Positions 34,490-42,368 of a stretch of DNA of 64,000 nt are shown piece by piece. The notes beneath the pieces were generated by a model. It saw only the letters and a list, made by a program, of their open reading frames with translations. It ran no database searches and had not been told where the DNA came from. Position numbers and translations under genes: made by a program. Origin of the DNA: Micromonospora_H sonneratiae (lineage in GTDB: Bacteria; Actinomycetota; Actinomycetes; Mycobacteriales; Micromonosporaceae); the NCBI RefSeq assembly GCF_042679305.1, contig NZ_JBHTMP010000017.1, forward strand, positions 1 to 64,000. The letters run 5' to 3'. Numbering within the stretch: the first letter of the stretch is position 1; every line of letters starts with the position of its first letter.

Positions 34490-34918
34490 ATGCAGAATCT
34501 GTTGCCCGAACCGCCTGCCACGCTCCTGCCCGGCGACCCGGCCGCCGAGGCGGCCCTCGCCCAAGCCGAGCAGGCGCAGACAGACGAGGCGTACGCCGCA
34601 GCTGCGGCACAGTTCCCGACCTTCAGCGCGGCCTGGGCTGCGCTGGCCGCGCGGGCCTTCGCCGCCGGCCAGGTCGTCCAGACGTACGCCTTCGCGCGGA
34701 CCGGCTACCACCGGGGCCTGGACCAGCTGCGCCGTAGCGGCTGGAAGGGGCACGGTCCGGTACCGTGGGCGCATGGTCCCAACCGTGGCTTCCTGCGCTG
34801 CCTGCACCTGTTGTCCCGAGCTGCCGGCGAGATCGGTGAGTCGGACGAGGCAGCCCGGTGTGCCCAGTTCCTCCGCGACTGCGACCCGGCCGCAGGCGAC
34901 GCGCTCGCCGGCAGCTGA
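34490..34918 (+). CDS. DUF3151 family protein
   Basis: 142 aa, soluble and Ala-rich, with tetratricopeptide-like helices. Seen: LLPEPPATLLPGDPAAEAAL, ATFSAAW-like PTFSAAWAALAARAF, TYAFARTGYHRGLDQLRRSGWKG and GPVPWAHGPNRGFLRCLHLLSRAAGEIG. The GYHRGLDQLRRxGWKGxGPVPW segment is the DUF3151 signature. The M. tuberculosis homologue lies three loci from fba, so the linkage to fba is conserved. Function unknown. Start ATG 34490 has no ribosome site but a weak -10 six bases upstream. Confidence 0.88.
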   Translation: MQNLLPEPPATLLPGDPAAEAALAQAEQAQTDEAYAAAAAQFPTFSAAWAALAARAFAAGQVVQTYAFARTGYHRGLDQLRRSGWKGHGPVPWAHGPNRGFLRCLHLLSRAAGEIGESDEAARCAQFLRDCDPAAGDALAGS

Positions 34919-35113
34919 GCCGGTCAGCCGGCAGTCGGGCAGGCCGAACCGATCCTCGCCCAGCCCCCTGCCGGCTCACTACCGCGTCAGCCCGACCTGC
35001 CACTACCTCAGCCTGACCCGCCACTACCGGCCGATCAGTCGCTGATCACGCCGGTTGGTGGCGTCGGTCTCCAGCTGATGCGTCCGTCCCCGGCTGAAGA
35101 TCCTGGTTGCGCC

Positions 35114-37360
35114 CTACAGCCCCTCGGCCACGGCAGCGGCGATCTTCAACCAGGCATCCTTGGTGGCGGAGGAGAGCTGGCCGTACCGGATCGGCTCCCC
35201 GGCGTCGATCAGGCGTTCGTACGGGGCCAGTAGGACGGCTCTGGTCCGGGCCGCGAAGTGCTGTTGAATCGCCGGCAGGTCGATCTCCTTGCGTGACGGT
35301 GGCATCGACACGACCGTCACCGCCTGCCGGACCAGGCGCTGTCGTCCGCTCTGTTCGAGATGGTCGAGCATCCGCGCCGCAGTCTCGGCCGAGTCGTTCC
35401 GGGCCGACATGGTTATCAGTAGCTGGTCGGTCGCGTCGATCGCGGCCTGCCAGTTCTGTGCCCGTACGTTGTTACCGGTGTCCACGAAGATCAACTTGTA
35501 GAACCGGCTGACCACCTCACGGAGTTCGGCGAACGCGCTGGCCGTCAGCATCTCGCCACCGGTGGCGGACTCGTCGGAGGCGAGTACGTCGAACATGCCC
35601 TCGCCCTGAGAACGGACATACTGGGACAGGTCGCCGACCCGCCCGTGCGCTCCCTGGAACTGGCCGAGATCGCGGAGCAGGTCGCGGACGGTACGGGCGT
35701 GGAAGTCCTGCTGCGCCCGCATCCCGAGGGTGCCCTGGGTCTCGTTGTTGTCCCAGGCCAGCACGTACCCGCCACGCCTCTGACCGAAGGTCATCGCCAG
35801 CAGCAGGATCGCCACGGTCTTACCGGCGCCGCCCTTGGGATTGACGACGGTCACCTGCCGCAGGCCGCCGAAGTTACGGCGGACGGTATCGATGTCCTGC
35901 CTGACCTCCTGCTCGTGCCGGCCGGGTGAGAGCCGTACCAGACCCAGCGAGGTCCGGTTGACCGCAGCCCGGAGGCCCATGGTGGCGACCGGGTCGGGTG
36001 GGCGGACCGCCCGGCGACGTGCGAACTCGTCGGCCGTCGGGGCCGAGTTTTCCGGCGTCCAGACTGGTTCGGGATAGGCCGGCCCGGGTTGGGGCGGCAT
36101 CCGGACCACACCGGGGGCGTCCTGGAACGGCTGCTGCGGTACCGGGGTGACACCGGGATACCGCTCGCCCCGGGGACCGGGGATCCCCGGTGGCGTCGGT
36201 GGTCCGGGCGGTACGGCATCGCCCGGCCGGTACACCGGTGTCGGCCAACCGGGCATCGGTGCCGGCGGTCCGGGAGGTGCCGGCGGGTGCATGGACGGCG
36301 TGGGCGGATATCCGGCCGGAGTCGGGCGTGCGGGGCCGGGAGGAGCCGCAGGAGAACCGGTTCCGGCCGGACTGGTCGGGTGGGCCGCTGGCTCCGGTGC
36401 GGGCGGGTACGGTGCTCCGCCGGGCGGCGATACCGGGTGGGATCCGCCGCCGGGCGGCGATACCGGGTGGGATCCGCCCTGGGGCGGCGACTGCCGGGGC
36501 TCGGGAGCCCGGGGAACAGGTGGTGCGGCGGTGCCACGGGCCGTCGGCGGGCGCTGCGGAGGTTGCGCCCACGGCGACTGTGCGGCCTGCGGCAGGGTGG
36601 CAGGTCCTTCGGCGGGCTCGGGGCCACCGACCATCGGGGTGTCCATGGTGAACGGTTGGTCGAGGGTGACGGGCAGAGCGGCGCGGGTCGACGCTCTGCC
36701 AGCGACCGGGTCGGAGTTGGCCGACGGCTCGGAACCGGCTTCCGGGTCGGGACCCTGCTGATCCGGGGCAGCCGGCCGGTCGGTGTCCGACTCGGGCTGG
36801 TCACCGAGTTTCGGCTGCGGCTGGTCACTGGCGGGTGCTGCCGGAACACTCGGGTTGCCCGGGCCCAGGTCGGTGCCGGGGGACACCGGTGCGGTGGGGG
36901 GAGTTGGCGGCCCGACCACGGGCCAGGCGCGGGTGGGCAGGTCCGCCGGTGGCGTGCCCTGCTGGTTCGGCGGGACCGGGCCCGGCCCGGGCGGGTACGA
37001 CGGCGGCCCGGGTGGCGTTGCCTGCTGGTTCGGCGGTCCGGGTGGGTAAGTCGGCGGCCCGGGCTGGTACGTCGGCGGACCGGGTGGGTACGACGGCGGA
37101 CCGGGTGGGTACGACGGCGGTCCGGGCGGATAGACCGGGCCGGGTGGCGTGGCCTGCTGGTTCGGCGGGACCGGTCCGGGGACTGGCGGGTGGGCGAGGG
37201 GAGCGCCATGGCCGGGGTGACCGCCGTCGGGTTGTGGCTGCCCCGGACTTGCCCACGGCTCTGCCGCCAACTCGTCCGGTGCCCAGAACGGCTCGACATC
37301 GCGCTGTGGGATCGCTCCCTGACCTGGTACGTGAACCCGGTCCGTGTGCTCGTCCTGCAC
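35114..37360 (-). CDS. Proline-rich ParA/MinD-like ATPase (EspI-like architecture)
   Basis: 748 aa from GTG 37360 (GGGAGGTGGACT upstream). About the first 450 residues are Pro/Gly-rich and disordered, with runs of PPGPPxYPPG and GGGSHPVSPP. The C-terminal 290 residues are a deviant-Walker ATPase: VTVVNPKGGAGKT (Lys about 514), an LAWDNNETQGTLG segment, and LIFVDTGNNVRAQNW. It ends with a TKDAWLKIAAAVAEGL helix. ParA/MinD ATPases position DNA or protein cargo. The layout resembles EspI of mycobacterial type VII secretion, but no esx gene is visible here. Its role is open. Confidence 0.8.
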   Translation of the reverse strand: MQDEHTDRVHVPGQGAIPQRDVEPFWAPDELAAEPWASPGQPQPDGGHPGHGAPLAHPPVPGPVPPNQQATPPGPVYPPGPPSYPPGPPSYPPGPPTYQPGPPTYPPGPPNQQATPPGPPSYPPGPGPVPPNQQGTPPADLPTRAWPVVGPPTPPTAPVSPGTDLGPGNPSVPAAPASDQPQPKLGDQPESDTDRPAAPDQQGPDPEAGSEPSANSDPVAGRASTRAALPVTLDQPFTMDTPMVGGPEPAEGPATLPQAAQSPWAQPPQRPPTARGTAAPPVPRAPEPRQSPPQGGSHPVSPPGGGSHPVSPPGGAPYPPAPEPAAHPTSPAGTGSPAAPPGPARPTPAGYPPTPSMHPPAPPGPPAPMPGWPTPVYRPGDAVPPGPPTPPGIPGPRGERYPGVTPVPQQPFQDAPGVVRMPPQPGPAYPEPVWTPENSAPTADEFARRRAVRPPDPVATMGLRAAVNRTSLGLVRLSPGRHEQEVRQDIDTVRRNFGGLRQVTVVNPKGGAGKTVAILLLAMTFGQRRGGYVLAWDNNETQGTLGMRAQQDFHARTVRDLLRDLGQFQGAHGRVGDLSQYVRSQGEGMFDVLASDESATGGEMLTASAFAELREVVSRFYKLIFVDTGNNVRAQNWQAAIDATDQLLITMSARNDSAETAARMLDHLEQSGRQRLVRQAVTVVSMPPSRKEIDLPAIQQHFAARTRAVLLAPYERLIDAGEPIRYGQLSSATKDAWLKIAAAVAEGL

Positions 37361-37448
37361 AGTCCACCTCCCCCTTCCTTGCCCGAGGATATGCCGGTCG
37401 ATCAGTATCAGCCGGGCAGCGAAGCCAACCGCAGCCTCGCACAGGAGA

Positions 37449-38435
37449 TCAGCGGTCGAACACCGCCCATGCGCCCGGCTCGATCCACCACGAGCGTTTC
37501 CGGCTCAGCTCGCCGGCCACCCCATCGTCCAGGTACGGCAGGCTGCCGTCGCGGGGCGTGATGGCGACAGCTCGCCCGCGAGCCCGCCGTACCTCGATGC
37601 GTACCCGCTTTTTACCTAACCGTGATCGGGTGACAACCGGAACGGCCACAGCGACCTCGATTACGCCGTTGGCGGGGTCGGCCCCGGTCAGCAGGGGAAC
37701 CGGGTCGAGCGTGGCGTAGCCGTTGCCGTTGCCGACCGCGCAGGCCATGATCGGGTCGTCGCCCTCGGAGAGAACGGCGTCGTCGACCTCGACCCGACCA
37801 CGCCAGGGCAACGGTCGGCCGTCCTCGTCGGCGCCACCGAGCAGGGCGCCGTCGAGGGTGACCGAGCCACCGTCGTTGCGGAGCAGGTCGAGCCGGCGGA
37901 CCCGGCCGTCGAGTACGGCGGCGGCCACCTCCGCCGGATCACGGGGCAGTCCCAACTGTCCGGCCAGATCGGCGTGATCGCTGCTCCGGGCCGGGTCGAG
38001 GGGGAGGATCGCGACCGGTGGAAGGTCGGGAACGGTTCGGTTGCCGGCGAGGTCGGCGGGACGCCGGCTGGGCGGCGGGGCGTACCGGCGGACCAGCCGA
38101 CGCATCACGGCCCGTAACTGTCCGTCACTGGCGGTAGCAACCACGAGTCGGGTCTTGCTGTCGTCGTCCGGCCAGGTGAGCCCGTCCGGCCGGGCGGGAC
38201 CGTCAAGTCTGGATAGCACCGCGTCGATTTCCTTGTCGGAGTTCGCGGTGACCGTTTCGACCCGTGCACCCCGGGTCGTGAGAGCATCTGCGCAGTTCAG
38301 CACGGGTACGCGCGGTGTCTCTGCGCATTTTTCGTCGCCCGGTCCGGGTGCGGATCCGCAGCAGGCACCACCGCTGGCACAGCCTGCCGAGTCATCGCGA
38401 CCGGCTCCGAGGGTGAGCAGCACCACGTCGTACAC
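37449..38435 (-). CDS. Degenerate diacylglycerol-kinase-like protein with Cys-rich N-terminus
   Basis: 328 aa from GTG 38435 (AGGAGG upstream). Several segments recall the diacylglycerol kinase/NAD kinase fold: LVVATASDGQLRAVMRRL where GGDGT is expected, VAILPL, LAGQLGLPRDPAEVAAAVLDGRVRRLDLLRNDGG, and a C-terminal DGSLPYLDDGV. The nucleotide motif GGDGT is replaced by ASDGQ, so kinase activity is doubtful. The first 50 residues hold six cysteines (GCASGGACCG, EKCAETP, NCADAL), which may bind metal or a cluster. It diverges from purA with 125 bp between. The family call is moderate. Confidence 0.55.
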   Translation of the reverse strand: MYDVVLLTLGAGRDDSAGCASGGACCGSAPGPGDEKCAETPRVPVLNCADALTTRGARVETVTANSDKEIDAVLSRLDGPARPDGLTWPDDDSKTRLVVATASDGQLRAVMRRLVRRYAPPPSRRPADLAGNRTVPDLPPVAILPLDPARSSDHADLAGQLGLPRDPAEVAAAVLDGRVRRLDLLRNDGGSVTLDGALLGGADEDGRPLPWRGRVEVDDAVLSEGDDPIMACAVGNGNGYATLDPVPLLTGADPANGVIEVAVAVPVVTRSRLGKKRVRIEVRRARGRAVAITPRDGSLPYLDDGVAGELSRKRSWWIEPGAWAVFDR

Positions 38436-38560
38436 GTAGGTGTCCTCCTGCCTCTCACACGGCCTCTGCCGGCCGGGTCGTCACTTCTTGTTAATCTGGG
38501 CCCTCGGGCTCGCCGCGCGGTCGCCACCTGGCACCCGGGCCCCGTGAAGGCGGGTAGAAG

Positions 38561-39850
38561 ATGCCAGCGATCGTGCTCATCGGAGCGCAGTGGGGCGACG
38601 AGGGCAAGGGCAAGGTTACCGACCTCCTCGGCGGGCGGGTCGACTATGTCGTCCGCTACTCGGGCGGTAACAATGCCGGACACACCGTGATCACTCCGGA
38701 TGGGCAGAAGTACGCGCTGCACCTGATGCCGTCAGGCGCGCTGTCGCCCACCGCGATGATCGTGATCGGAAATGGTGTGGTGGTTGACCCGAAGGTGCTG
38801 CTCACCGAGATCGACGGGCTTGCCGAGCGGGGCGTCGACGTGTCCCGGTTGCGGATCTCCGGCGACGCGCACCTGATCATGCCGCACCACCGGGCGCTGG
38901 ACCGGGTGGTCGAGCGTTACCTCGGCTCGTCGCGGATCGGTACGACCGGGCGCGGCATCGGCCCGGCGTACGGCGACAAGGTCGCCCGGATGGGTATCCG
39001 GCTCCAGGACCTGCTCGACCCGGGCATTCTGCGCAAGAAGCTGGAACTGGCGCTGCGCGAGAAGAACCAGCTCCTGTTCAAGGTCTACAACCGCAAGGCG
39101 CTCGACGTCGATGCGGTGATCGAGGAATACCTCGAGTACGCGGAGCGGCTGCGCCCGTACATCGCCGAGACCCGGGCGATGCTCTGGGACGCGCTGGACC
39201 GGGGCGAGACCGTCCTGTTGGAAGGCGCCCAGGCGACCATGCTGGATATGGACCACGGCACGTACCCGTTCGTGACCTCGTCCAACCCGACCGCCGGTGG
39301 GGCATGCGTGGGAGCGGGCATCCCGCCGACCGCGATCACGCAGGTCATCGGGGTGAGCAAGGCGTACACCACGCGGGTGGGCTCCGGCCCGTTCCCGACC
39401 GAGCTGTTCGACGACAACGGTGCCCACCTGCGCAAGGTCGGCGCGGAGTACGGCACCACCACCGGCCGCGAGCGCCGATGTGGCTGGTTCGACGCGGTGG
39501 TGGCCAGGTACGCCTGCCGACTCAACGGGATCACCGACCTCGTGATCACCAAGCTCGACGTGCTGACCGGGCTGGAGAAGGTGCCGATCTGCGTCGGTTA
39601 CGAGATCGACGGTGAGCGGTTCGACGACATGCCGATGACGCAGACCGCCTTCCACCACGCCAAGCCGATCTACGAGGAGATGGACGGCTGGTGGGAGGAC
39701 ATCACCAAGGCGCGTACCGAGGCTGAGCTGCCGGAGAACGCCCGCCGTTACATCGCCCGGATCGAGGAGATCTGCGGCACCCGGGTCAGCGTGGTCGGGG
39801 TCGGCCCGGGCCGGGACGAGAACGTCATCCGCCACCCCCTCCTCCCCTGA
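38561..39850 (+). CDS. purA: Adenylosuccinate synthetase
   Basis: 429 aa. Condenses IMP and L-aspartate using GTP in AMP synthesis. The canonical motifs are intact: QWGDEGKGK with catalytic Asp, GGNNAGHT with catalytic His, GTTGRGIGPAYGDK, the aspartate loop TTTGRERRCGW, and KLDVL for the guanine. Length is standard. This is the housekeeping enzyme; a second, divergent copy lies at 56.8-58.1 kb. ATG 38561 is preceded by AAGGCGGG. A palindromic repeat lies 43 bp after its stop. Confidence 0.98.
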   Translation: MPAIVLIGAQWGDEGKGKVTDLLGGRVDYVVRYSGGNNAGHTVITPDGQKYALHLMPSGALSPTAMIVIGNGVVVDPKVLLTEIDGLAERGVDVSRLRISGDAHLIMPHHRALDRVVERYLGSSRIGTTGRGIGPAYGDKVARMGIRLQDLLDPGILRKKLELALREKNQLLFKVYNRKALDVDAVIEEYLEYAERLRPYIAETRAMLWDALDRGETVLLEGAQATMLDMDHGTYPFVTSSNPTAGGACVGAGIPPTAITQVIGVSKAYTTRVGSGPFPTELFDDNGAHLRKVGAEYGTTTGRERRCGWFDAVVARYACRLNGITDLVITKLDVLTGLEKVPICVGYEIDGERFDDMPMTQTAFHHAKPIYEEMDGWWEDITKARTEAELPENARRYIARIEEICGTRVSVVGVGPGRDENVIRHPLLP

Positions 39851-39859
39851 CCCACCCCA

Positions 39860-39889
39860 CCCCTGCCCCTGCCCCTGCCCCTGCCCCTA
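39860..39889. repeat. Hexanucleotide repeat (CCCCTG)n
   Basis: Four perfect CCCCTG units and one CCCCTA, immediately after purA. Simple slippage-prone repeat. Confidence 0.85.
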
Positions 39890-39892
39890 TGC

Positions 39893-39953
39893 GTTGATCA
39901 TGAAGTTGTTGTCGCAAAAACCGGCGTGTCGCGGTGACAACTTCATGATCAAC
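39893..39953. repeat. Palindromic repeat element, copy 1
   Basis: Left arm 39893-39913 begins GTTGATCATGAAGTTGT; right arm 39936-39953 is its reverse complement over 17 bases, around a loop of about 22 nt. A second copy with nearly the same arms lies at 40996-41056. Each copy follows a plus-strand gene, so it may act as a terminator, but the shared sequence suggests a dispersed REP-like element. Confidence 0.88.
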
Positions 39954-40054
39954 CCGGGCGGGCAACGCGGGTGGGGCGTGGGAAAGTTATCCACAGGGGG
40001 CGTTCCGTTACCCGGGGTTATCCACAGGGGCTTGGATTGATCTTTGCGGGCCGC

Positions 40055-40060
40055 GACAGT
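40055..40060 (+). promoter_or_regulatory. Putative leaderless promoter of the AbiEi/DUF559 gene
   Basis: TTGGAT (40032-40037), 17 bp, then GACAGT (40055-40060), ending 7 bp before ATG 40068. No ribosome site is present. The -10 lacks the usual first T, so confidence is low. Confidence 0.3.
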
Positions 40061-40067
40061 GGCCTCC

Positions 40068-41000
40068 ATGGATTCGATGACGCTGATTCGGAAGATTGCC
40101 GCTAGCCAGGACGGGACCGTCACGCTCACCCAGGCGAACGCGGCTGGTCTGACCGTTCACGAGGTGCACCGACTGTGCCGTTCCGGACGTTGGCGTCGCC
40201 TGGCCAGAGCCGGCTATCTCGTTGATGCCGACCGGTACGCGGAGATCCCGCGCCGGGTACGCATCCGGGCCGCCGTCGCGTCGTTCGGCCGGAGTGCGGC
40301 GGCGGTGCTGGACACTGCCGCAGAGCTGCACGGGATCGCGGGCACTCGGCGGACGGAGGCGATTCACGTCTCCCTGCCAGGTCCAGCCGTCCGGCCCAGC
40401 CGGGACACCGATCCAGCTGTGATCATCCATCAACTGACCATCGGTGCGGCGCAGCTCTGCGACGTGGCGGGTATCCCGGTCACTCGTCCGGTGCGTACGG
40501 TTGCCGACATCATCGTCCGCGCGGACCGTTTCACGGCCGTCTCGGTGCTCGACTCGGCGGTCAACCGCCAGGTTGTCACGGCAGAGGAGTTCGCGATGAT
40601 TCCGGGGCTGATCCGTGGCCGACGTGGTGCCGTCGCCGCTCGCGGTTACCTTGCCGAGTGCGATGGACGCGCCCAGTCGCCGCTGGAGACAAGGTTGAGG
40701 CTGCGGTGTGTGGACGGCAGGGTGGCGCCTGACGTGTTGCAGCATGAGGTTCGCGACCGGGACGGCTGTCTGCTCGGCGTCGGTGATCTGGCCTGGCTGG
40801 CGGCACGCCTGATCGGGGAGGCGGATGGCCGGGAGGTGCACGGCACGCCTGAGGCCGTCTACCAGGACCGGTGGCGGCAGAACCGGATCGTCAATGCCGG
40901 TTGGCGGATTCTGCGGTTCACCTGGGACGACACGATGCGGCCGGACTACATCCCGTTCGTCGTCCGGAATGCGCTCGCTGCCTCCCCTCTACCGCGTTGA
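40068..41000 (+). CDS. AbiEi-type HTH protein fused to DUF559 (PD-(D/E)XK-like) domain
   Basis: 310 aa from ATG 40068. The N-terminal helix-turn-helix (TLTQANAAGLTVHEVHRLCRSGRWRRLARAGYLV) matches the AbiEi antitoxin N-terminal domain. The C-terminal 100 residues (SPLETRLRLRC, GVGDLAWLAARLIGEADGRE, QDRWRQNRIVNAGWRILRFTWDD) match the DUF559/Vsr-like endonuclease fold, with Glu, Asp and ExD in plausible positions. Orphan proteins of this kind are frequent in actinobacteria and no target is known. No AbiEii toxin gene adjoins. The gene lies between purA and purD and its stop codon is inside the left arm of a palindromic repeat; the other copy is upstream. Confidence 0.8.
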   Translation: MDSMTLIRKIAASQDGTVTLTQANAAGLTVHEVHRLCRSGRWRRLARAGYLVDADRYAEIPRRVRIRAAVASFGRSAAAVLDTAAELHGIAGTRRTEAIHVSLPGPAVRPSRDTDPAVIIHQLTIGAAQLCDVAGIPVTRPVRTVADIIVRADRFTAVSVLDSAVNRQVVTAEEFAMIPGLIRGRRGAVAARGYLAECDGRAQSPLETRLRLRCVDGRVAPDVLQHEVRDRDGCLLGVGDLAWLAARLIGEADGREVHGTPEAVYQDRWRQNRIVNAGWRILRFTWDDTMRPDYIPFVVRNALAASPLPR

Positions 41001-41056
41001 TCATGAAGCTGTTGTCCGAAACCGGCCCGATTCTGGACAACAACTTCATGATCAAC
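40996..41056. repeat. Palindromic repeat element, copy 2
   Basis: 22-nt arms (40996-41017 and 41035-41056) pair at 21 of 22 positions around a 17-nt loop. The right arm's inverted sequence matches the left arm of copy 1 over 21 bases. The TGA stop of the preceding gene (40998-41000) lies within the left arm. Confidence 0.9.
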
Positions 41057-41076
41057 GGGGAGGGAGGGGGGGCGCG

Positions 41077-41082
41077 TAGGAT
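41077..41082 (+). promoter_or_regulatory. Putative leaderless -10 element of purD
   Basis: TAGGAT fits TANNNT and ends 8 bp before GTG 41091. It lies 20 bp after the palindromic repeat, so purD has its own promoter. Confidence 0.55.
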
Positions 41083-41090
41083 CGGGCATC

Positions 41091-42344
41091 GTGCGCGTAC
41101 TTCTCATCGGAAGCGGCGGGCGGGAGCATGCGCTCGCGCTCGGCCTGGCCGCTGATCCCTCGGTCCAGCAGCTCACCGCCGCCCCGGGCAACCCCGGCAT
41201 CGCCACCGTCGCCGAGTTGCGCCAGGTGGACGCCGTCGACCCGGCCAGCGTCGCCGCGCTTGCGGTGGAGACCGGCGCCGACCTCGTGGTGATCGGCCCG
41301 GAGGCCCCGCTGGTGGCCGGGGTCGCCGACGCCGTACGCGCCAAGGGCATCGCCTGCTTCGGCCCGTCCGCCGCCGCCGCGCAACTGGAGGGCTCGAAGG
41401 CGTTCGCCAAGGAGATCATGACGGCGGCCGGGGTGCCGACCGCCCGCGCCCCCACCTGCGTGACCGCCGAAGAGGCGGAACACGCGCTGGACGACTTCGG
41501 TGCGCCGTACGTGGTCAAGGACGACGGGCTGGCCGCCGGAAAGGGCGTGGTGGTGACCGACGACCGGGCCGTCGCGCTGGCCCACGCGGCTGCCTGTGAG
41601 CGGGTGGTGGTCGAGGAGTACCTCGCCGGACCCGAGGTTTCGCTGTTCGTGGTCACCGACGGCGAGGCAGCGGTGCCGCTGCTCCCGGCACAGGACTTCA
41701 AGCGGATCGGCGACGGCGACACCGGCCCGAACACGGGTGGCATGGGGGCGTACGCGCCACTGCCCTGGGCGCCGGCCGGACTGGTCGACGAGGTCATGCG
41801 CGACGTGGTGCATCCGACGCTGGCCGAGATGCGTCGCCGGGGCACGCCCTTCGCCGGCCTGCTCTACGTCGGCTTGGCGATCACCGCCACCGGTCCGAAG
41901 GTGATCGAGTTCAACGCCCGGTTCGGCGACCCGGAGACCCAGGTCGTACTCGCCCTGCTGGAGACGCCGCTGGCCGGGCTGCTGCACGCCGCCGCGACCG
42001 GCACGCTCGGCCAGCAGCCACCGCTGCGCTGGCGGCCGGGTTCGGCGGTCACCGTCGTGGTCGCCGCCGCGGGCTACCCGGACGCGCCGCGCACCGGTGA
42101 TGTGATCACCGGTGCGGACCAGCCCGGGATCATCCACGCCGGCACCCGTCGGGACGCCGACGGTACGTTGCGCTCCTCGGGCGGCCGGGTCCTCTGTGGT
42201 ACGGCCATCGGCCCGGATCTCACCGCTGCGCGGGAAGCGGCGTACGCCCTGGTCGACGGGGTTGGCCTGGCCGAGTCCCAGCATCGGCGGGACATCGCCC
42301 TGGCGGCGGCGCAGGGACGGATCCAGCCCCCGACCGCCGGCTGA
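41091..42344 (+). CDS. purD: Phosphoribosylamine-glycine ligase
   Basis: 417 aa ATP-grasp enzyme that joins phosphoribosylamine and glycine in purine synthesis. Seen: N-terminal VLLIGSGGREHALA, VVIGPEAPLVAG, the ATP-grasp segment YVVKDDGLAAGKGVVV, NTGGMGAYAP, and FNARFGDPETQVVL. Length and order are normal. Start GTG 41091 fits a leaderless transcript. It is the second purine gene in the plus-strand run with purA, interrupted by the AbiEi/DUF559 gene. Confidence 0.97.
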   Translation: MRVLLIGSGGREHALALGLAADPSVQQLTAAPGNPGIATVAELRQVDAVDPASVAALAVETGADLVVIGPEAPLVAGVADAVRAKGIACFGPSAAAAQLEGSKAFAKEIMTAAGVPTARAPTCVTAEEAEHALDDFGAPYVVKDDGLAAGKGVVVTDDRAVALAHAAACERVVVEEYLAGPEVSLFVVTDGEAAVPLLPAQDFKRIGDGDTGPNTGGMGAYAPLPWAPAGLVDEVMRDVVHPTLAEMRRRGTPFAGLLYVGLAITATGPKVIEFNARFGDPETQVVLALLETPLAGLLHAAATGTLGQQPPLRWRPGSAVTVVVAAAGYPDAPRTGDVITGADQPGIIHAGTRRDADGTLRSSGGRVLCGTAIGPDLTAAREAAYALVDGVGLAESQHRRDIALAAAQGRIQPPTAG

Positions 42345-42368
42345 TGGTCCAGGCCGGGGGCTGAGGGC

